64,000 bases of DNA from Amorphochlora amoebiformis (Eukaryota > Cercozoa > Chlorarachniophyceae), in contig BAAHQB010000070.1 in the NCBI GenBank assembly GCA_054601695.1, positions 62,001 through 126,000 of the forward strand, read 5' to 3'. The position numbers and the translations under genes are program-made. The notes beneath the pieces are model-generated. The model had not been told where the DNA came from. It ran no database searches and saw only the letters and a program-made list of their open reading frames with translations. Positions 59,222 to 64,000 of this stretch are shown in pieces. How positions within the stretch are numbered: position 1 is the stretch's first letter; every line of letters begins with the position of its first letter.

Positions 59222-59691
59222 GTATGTATATCATATTATGTACTTACACGAATACGTATGTTGCAGTTTATAAGGTTATATACATGGTACATCTATAGAT
59301 ATATGCGTATGCATATACATCATCAAGCATACATCTTATACAACCCGTAATATTTTGCAAGCTTTCTCATTTATATCCCTGAATGTAACATACACAACAC
59401 ACACACACGAGCTCACACTCACACACAAAAAACACACACAGAAAATACAACCATACCTTTTTAACCAGGCGGTGTCCTAGCTGGTCTCAGCTTCGAAGAC
59501 ACGTTCATTTCCGGCAGTGCCATATCAAAGGGCCCACAGATGGCGCCGAGCGGCGGGCTCGAGGGCAAGAAAGGGGTCCATGCTAAGGTAATTTCAGCTT
59601 ATTTTAACCAATCTTCGTGTTCTGGCGATGTCATTACTTTCACTTTTTTAATTTGTAGATATGTATTCTGTTATGTTGGGCTATATACCAT

Positions 59692-59756
<65 letters not shown>

Positions 59757-60243
59757 TACTATGGAGTGGGGGGGGTTGGGGTATGTTATATGTATGTATT
59801 ATATTATAATATTATATTATTTATTATTTATACATATGTATGTACATATACAAGCATACATATATATATATATATATATATACATATATATGTATATATA
59901 TATATATATACAAAATTTATATATATATATATATATATATTGTATATTATATATATTGTTTATATATATATATATATATATATATACGTATAGACGATAA
60001 AATAGAATACAATACGTGAGTGTAATATATCTACACAACATAGTATGCATACAGATAAATATGTAATAATACATATATATATATGTATATAAATATATAT
60101 TAATATATATATATATATATATTCATTTACTACATATATATATATATATTCATATAATTATACAATCGATATATCATATATATGGCACAATCATACACAT
60201 ATGCTATACAAATATAAATACAATATATATATTACATATATAC

Positions 60244-60296
<53 letters not shown>

Positions 60297-60772
60297 CACA
60301 CACTCACAGACACACATGGATGTACGGAGAAGTGCAAATTATCGACACAAAGTAATGAAATATACGTCATGTTAGGTGAGAGCGACCCGCAGTGGTCCTA
60401 TGGGTGTTTTGTTGAAGGAGAGCCTCGGGGAAGGCCTTGGGGTGTGGTTTTCCTTTGTTCGGCAGGTAAATTACATACCATATGTGTATGTGTATGTATG
60501 TGTATCTAATATCATATATATATAAAGTAGATGTATCTACATATTATATGTGTGTACATAAGTATATATATATATATGTATATACTTTGACTAGACGTAT
60601 TGATATATATAAAATGTGTGGGTGTATGTCTATAGGTATGTATGATGTTTGTATATGTATGCGTGCATGTATGCTATTGGCATGAATTTATATGTTTGAG
60701 ATGTATCGTACAATAGATACATATGTATATATATCTACATCTATATTTATATATATACATATATACATATAT

Positions 60773-60838
<66 letters not shown>

Positions 60839-60889
60839 GTATACATTTATAATTATGCGTGATTTAGAGGCACGTAAGGGATATTAAAA

Positions 60890-60941
<52 letters not shown>

Positions 60942-60953
60942 AATATATTTATG

Positions 60954-60985
<32 letters not shown>

Positions 60986-61298
60986 CATATATATGTATAT
61001 TTATGTAAGAATTGGGAAGTACACATAATAATAATGCATAAGTAAATATATGTATTGCATAATTGTATAGTAGATGTGCACATGTATATAGGAAAAAAAA
61101 AATATATATATATATATAATATATATATATGATATACATATAGGACTCAATCTATTCGAAGGCAATGACCGTTGTCGAACTCAAATTCCAAGCCAGGTCT
61201 GTTTTCATATCTATAATATATATATATGTATTTCTATAATATCTACATATTTTGTAAACATGTATGTACATATATATATATATATATATATCTATATA

Positions 61299-61336
<38 letters not shown>

Positions 61337-61923
61337 CACACACATACATATATATATATATGTAAAAATATATAATGCGTATACATATATACATATATAT
61401 ATGTACATAAATATTTGTCGAGTAATTAAAATATATGTACAAATCTATTACATGCTTTTAGTGTCGAAGTGCGTGATATCCATATCGACAACGTTAACGC
61501 CCCGGGTGTTCAGGTGACCTTGTCTAAACAATACCTCTATCTATCCCTCCCTCTCTCTCTCCTCTCCCCTTTCTCCTTTCTCCTCTCTTTTCTCTTTTCT
61601 CCCTTTCTCTCGCTCTCTCATACTTTTCAAAATGTATTTCATAATGTATATATTATGTTATATATGCATACACGTATCATATACATACATTTACATATAT
61701 ATATATATACATATATGAATATCAATGTATATATATATAGTATAAAGATATTTATATTATAAATCCATACATACGTAAGTACGTCACAAATAAATATAAC
61801 AGATTCGACCTTTTGATCGCATTCCAGTGCTACACGCACACCAGACCGTTACATCTAAGATGCACCTTGATTTTAAGGTTTCTAAGTTACATATATTGAT
61901 ATTAAATATATGTATGTGTATGT

Positions 61924-61963
<40 letters not shown>

Positions 61964-62074
61964 TATATATATATTAGGGATATATATATATATATATGTA
62001 TATACATATATATCCAACGTACACACACACATAAATATATGTATATATGGAAATCATACATATCTATTCATTTA

Positions 62075-62105
<31 letters not shown>

Positions 62106-62261
62106 TATGTATATATTAATCAATTCTTTCTTAACTTTTTTTTTTTGGTTTCTTAATTTGTGCCAGGGATCTGAGAGAAAGGTTAAGTTTAATATCTGTA
62201 CCACTGACCGGAAGTATTCGGTTTCAATCATTCCCACGCCTGGAGACCTCCTACGGTAGTA

Positions 62262-62310
<49 letters not shown>

Positions 62311-62652
62311 ATATATATAAAGTGTGTATATATGTACATAATTAATGCATAAGTGTATTGATGTGTATAAAAGCATATATCAAAACACATGTATGTATAT
62401 TGTATGTATATACATTATGTATATACATATATTCGTATTTATGTTTATATTATATGTATAAATGTAGACCGCACATTATGTCTGTCGAAGAGTTTGATAA
62501 CACGAAGAAACGTCTTACGGGTATATATGTTAGTAAATATATATATATATATATATATGTTAATATTATATATATACATAATATATATATATATATATAT
62601 ACATATATGTCTGTATTTATATATGGGTCTGTACACTCATAAACGGTGTGTC

Positions 62653-62690
<38 letters not shown>

Positions 62691-62944
62691 ATATATATAT
62701 ATATATATATTAATGTATATATATTAATGTATAAATGTATATATATTAGTATATGTGTATATATATTTTTTTCTCGTTATTTTTTAAGCGTAGACGTGTG
62801 TTATGTAAATATATATACACACACATATATATATATAATATATATATACATATATATATATATATATGTATGTTTGTGTATTTATCCGTCTCACGGGTGT
62901 GTATACACATTAATACGTATGCGTGTGCAATGTAAGAACATACA

Positions 62945-63003
<59 letters not shown>

Positions 63004-63256
63004 TGCATATACATGTATACGTAAAAGAACGTACAGTATCTACATGCAAAAACATGAAAGATATTTATATACTTAATTGGTATATTTATATATATATATA
63101 TATATACATATATATACATATATATATTGCTAATATGTATGTATATATGTCTATCTATTATGTATATACATATGTGTGTGTGTATATAAAAATTCGTATA
63201 TACATTTATATACATATATTTATTTATGCATGCATATATCAATAATACATACATGC

Positions 63257-63308
<52 letters not shown>

Positions 63309-63377
63309 TAGGTATGTCACAGACACAGTTTGAAACATCATCCTTCATCTCCTCCGAGGTACAGTATAAAGATTTCA

Positions 63378-63411
<34 letters not shown>

Positions 63412-64000
63412 TATGGAAAGAGAAAAAGAAAGACAGAAAGAGAGAGAGAAAAAAAGAGAGAAAGAGAAAACGCGAGAGCAAAAGCGAGAGAAAAAGCGAG
63501 ACAGACAGACAGACAGACAGACAGAAAATGGTTAGCCGGGAAATATCGGCTGGATTTTAAATATTGGTAGTGTTAACAAGTTTAGCACATTTCCAGCCTT
63601 GAGCTAGGGTGGGAGGATTAGGGTTAGGGTCGGGGTGTAAGGGGGTTAGGGTTAGGGTTAGGTTAGCGTTCGGGTTAGGGTTATCTCATGACATTGTTAA
63701 GCCTACACCACTAGATGAGGTATATATATATATATATATTAGATACACAAATGTACATATTTTCATGATATGCATATACATATATATTATATATATATAT
63801 ATATATGTTCACATGTACACGTGGTATATTATATATATATATATATATATACAATAAAAACTATGGATCCTACCCTAACCCAACCCTGTACAATCTTTCT
63901 CGTCATCGGATTTATCCCCTTAACCCCCAAAATGATCGTTAAGGCAACCCTGACCCTAACTCTAACCCCTACCCACCGCTGACCCTAACCACAACCCTAA
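44986..64000 (+). CDS. AP3B: AP-3 adaptor complex subunit beta (3' end outside window)
   Basis: At least 43 exons: 44986-45051, 45142-45229, 45329-45387, 45464-45524, 45589-45631, 45691-45745, 45802-45894, 45951-46004, 46107-46163, 47277-47321, 47515-47595, 47741-47839, 48272-48312, 48598-48682, 49199-49258, 49752-49846, 50299-50355, 50570-50610, 50949-51010, 51613-51665, 52324-52381, 52703-52789, 53058-53126, 53799-53846, 54540-54608, 54710-54778, 55020-55079, 55361-55395, 55571-55624, 55928-56032, 57100-57144, 57454-57529, 57993-58071, 58406-58506, 58800-58932, 59469-59587, 60376-60465, 61144-61196, 61462-61513, 61803-61877, 62167-62255, 62468-62520, 63312-63358. Joined: 2,961 nt, 987 codons, no stop. 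AP-3 sorts cargo from endosomes to lysosome-like organelles. Seen: HEAT-type trunk ([54 protein letters not shown]), LGSLSHLVQ and EVAPDTSVR, an acidic Ser/Asp hinge, clathrin box LLDLFD, then the beta-3 ear ([28 protein letters not shown]). Two introns begin with GC. Confidence 0.92.
46200..47210. repeat. (TA)n-rich AP3B intron
   Basis: The 1.1 kb intron between exons ending 46163 and starting 47277 is almost entirely TA/TATG tract. The flanking exons encode contiguous trunk sequence (ATMFAFHQ then VCPDR), so no exon is missing in it. Confidence 0.85.
49869..49911 (+). pseudogene. copy of AP3B exon 49752-49846 donor region (exon echo)
   Basis: Repeats 49826-49867: CCCCTCCATGCTTCGACA against CCCCTCTATGTTCCGACA in the exon, then TAAGCCCTTTA(G/A)G(T)GTTAAAAC as in the intron start. 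The donor GT is lost in the copy (ACATAAG for ACAGTAAG). A third partial copy of its tail (GTTAAAACTCTGTCTTAAT) lies at 49960-49980. Confidence 0.75.
50356..50460. repeat. TTAGGG-like block in AP3B intron
   Basis: GTTAGGGTTAGGGTTT starts directly at the donor (CTCAA|GTAGTTAGGG) and continues with degenerate TTAGGG words. So a telomeric block begins within 5 nt of a splice donor. Confidence 0.75.
53141..53224. repeat. degenerate CCTAA block in AP3B intron
   Basis: CCTAACCCTAACC and diverged TAATCCTAACCC words shortly after the donor of exon 53058-53126. Interstitial telomeric-type repeat. Confidence 0.7.
56040..56235. repeat. C/T tract (CTCTTT)n in AP3B intron
   Basis: TCTCTTTCTCTTTCTC units immediately 3' of the donor at 56033. 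The opposite strand reads as an all Lys/Glu/Arg frame, which is an artefact. Confidence 0.8.
56345..56830. repeat. TTAGGG-type block with 137-bp higher-order repeat
   Basis: Degenerate TTAGGG words enclose three copies of GGGTCTGTATCA-like segments followed by (C/G)AAG(T/C)ATTTCGT at 56418, 56556 and 56695. The spacing of 137-139 bp gives a higher-order period. Inside the AP3B intron before exon 57100. Confidence 0.75.
57939..57953 (+). other. 15-nt micro-exon candidate or echo of exon 57993
   Basis: TTCTTCAG|GATTCAGATACAGGA|GTATAT has an acceptor, a donor and 15 nt in phase 0 (Asp-Ser-Asp-Thr-Gly). Its first 12 nt copy the start of the next exon (GATTCAGATACAAG at 57993). Including it adds five residues to the acidic hinge without changing frame. 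Confidence 0.5.
58570..58799. repeat. CCCTAA block and interspersed element copy B
   Basis: CCCTAACCC words at 58580-58650 and 58766-58799 flank element copy B (58679-58770: GATCTGCTGAGAT ... GGTGGAGTCAATGGCCCTAGG ... AAGGCATGCTGAAAAATCTG). The whole lies in the GC-AG intron between AP3B exons 58506 and 58800, and the acceptor CCAG of the next exon emerges from the repeat. Confidence 0.75.
59690..60300. repeat. (TA)n-rich AP3B intron segment
   Basis: Near-pure TA tract with a G-run (59768-59775). Intron between exons 59587 and 60376, whose products join directly in the ear linker. Confidence 0.8.
63415..63528. repeat. purine tract with (GACA)n
   Basis: GAAAGAGAAAAAG-type purine run ending in six GACA units (about 63499-63524), then telomere-like TTAGGG words from 63614. 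It follows the last AP3B exon that I can place. Confidence 0.75.
63614..64000. repeat. telomere-like blocks at right end of window
   Basis: TTAGGG words (63614-63683) then, after a TA tract, CCCTAACCC words (63870-64000): the two orientations face each other. One possible 18-nt exon, CCTACACCACTAGATGAG|GTATAT at 63702-63719, lies between; assignment to AP3B is unsure. The AP3B gene should continue to the right for roughly another 80-110 codons. Confidence 0.65.

Overview
The window is nuclear DNA of a microbial eukaryote. It is a mosaic of (TA)n microsatellite and short GC-richer islands, and the islands are exons. Most open frames of 60-190 codons in the TA tracts encode only Ile/Tyr/Thr/His runs and are not genes. 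I joined islands by eye with three rules: GT-AG splice sites (rarely GC-AG), continuous reading phase, and match to a protein family. This gave eight protein genes, mostly of tiny exons (13-180 nt). No prokaryotic genes, tRNA, rRNA or CRISPR were seen.

Layout, left to right, with strands alternating strictly: (1) minus, 60-2872, multi-pass membrane protein of unknown function, running off the left edge; (2) plus, 2925-5707, mitochondrial NIPSNAP-family protein; (3) minus, 7237-16827, plastid-type IspE (CDP-ME kinase of the MEP isoprenoid pathway), 16 exons; (4) plus, 17240-21671, presequence-bearing protein resembling the JmjC/cupin-8 fold; (5) minus, 22056-27044, AlkB-like 2-oxoglutarate/Fe(II) dioxygenase with a signal peptide, 8 exons; (6) plus, 28632-40873, pentatricopeptide-repeat (PPR) protein; (7) minus, 41783-44257 or beyond, ChrR-type cupin protein; (8) plus, 44986 to beyond 63358, beta subunit of the AP-3 adaptor complex, at least 43 exons. 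Neighbours are therefore alternately divergent (shared promoter regions) and convergent.

Organism: a nuclear IspE with an apparent signal-plus-transit presequence points to a plastid of secondary origin. Introns carry many TTAGGG/CCCTAA blocks, so the telomere repeat is probably TTAGGG. A plastid-bearing stramenopile, chlorarachniophyte or alveolate-like protist would fit; I cannot name the species. The functions are unrelated (isoprenoid synthesis, organelle RNA biology, vesicle coats, oxidative demethylation), as expected for eukaryotic neighbours rather than an operon.

The most interesting signal is in the introns. They are hugely expanded by (TA)n, hold interstitial telomeric repeats in both orientations, and contain decayed partial copies of adjacent exons ('exon echoes'): three in ispE, two in the PPR gene and two in AP3B. 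One ispE exon seems to have seeded a small satellite with TTAGGG blocks. An interspersed element of about 95 bp always abuts telomeric repeats. Convergent intergenic regions lack TA tracts and are CTAG-rich.
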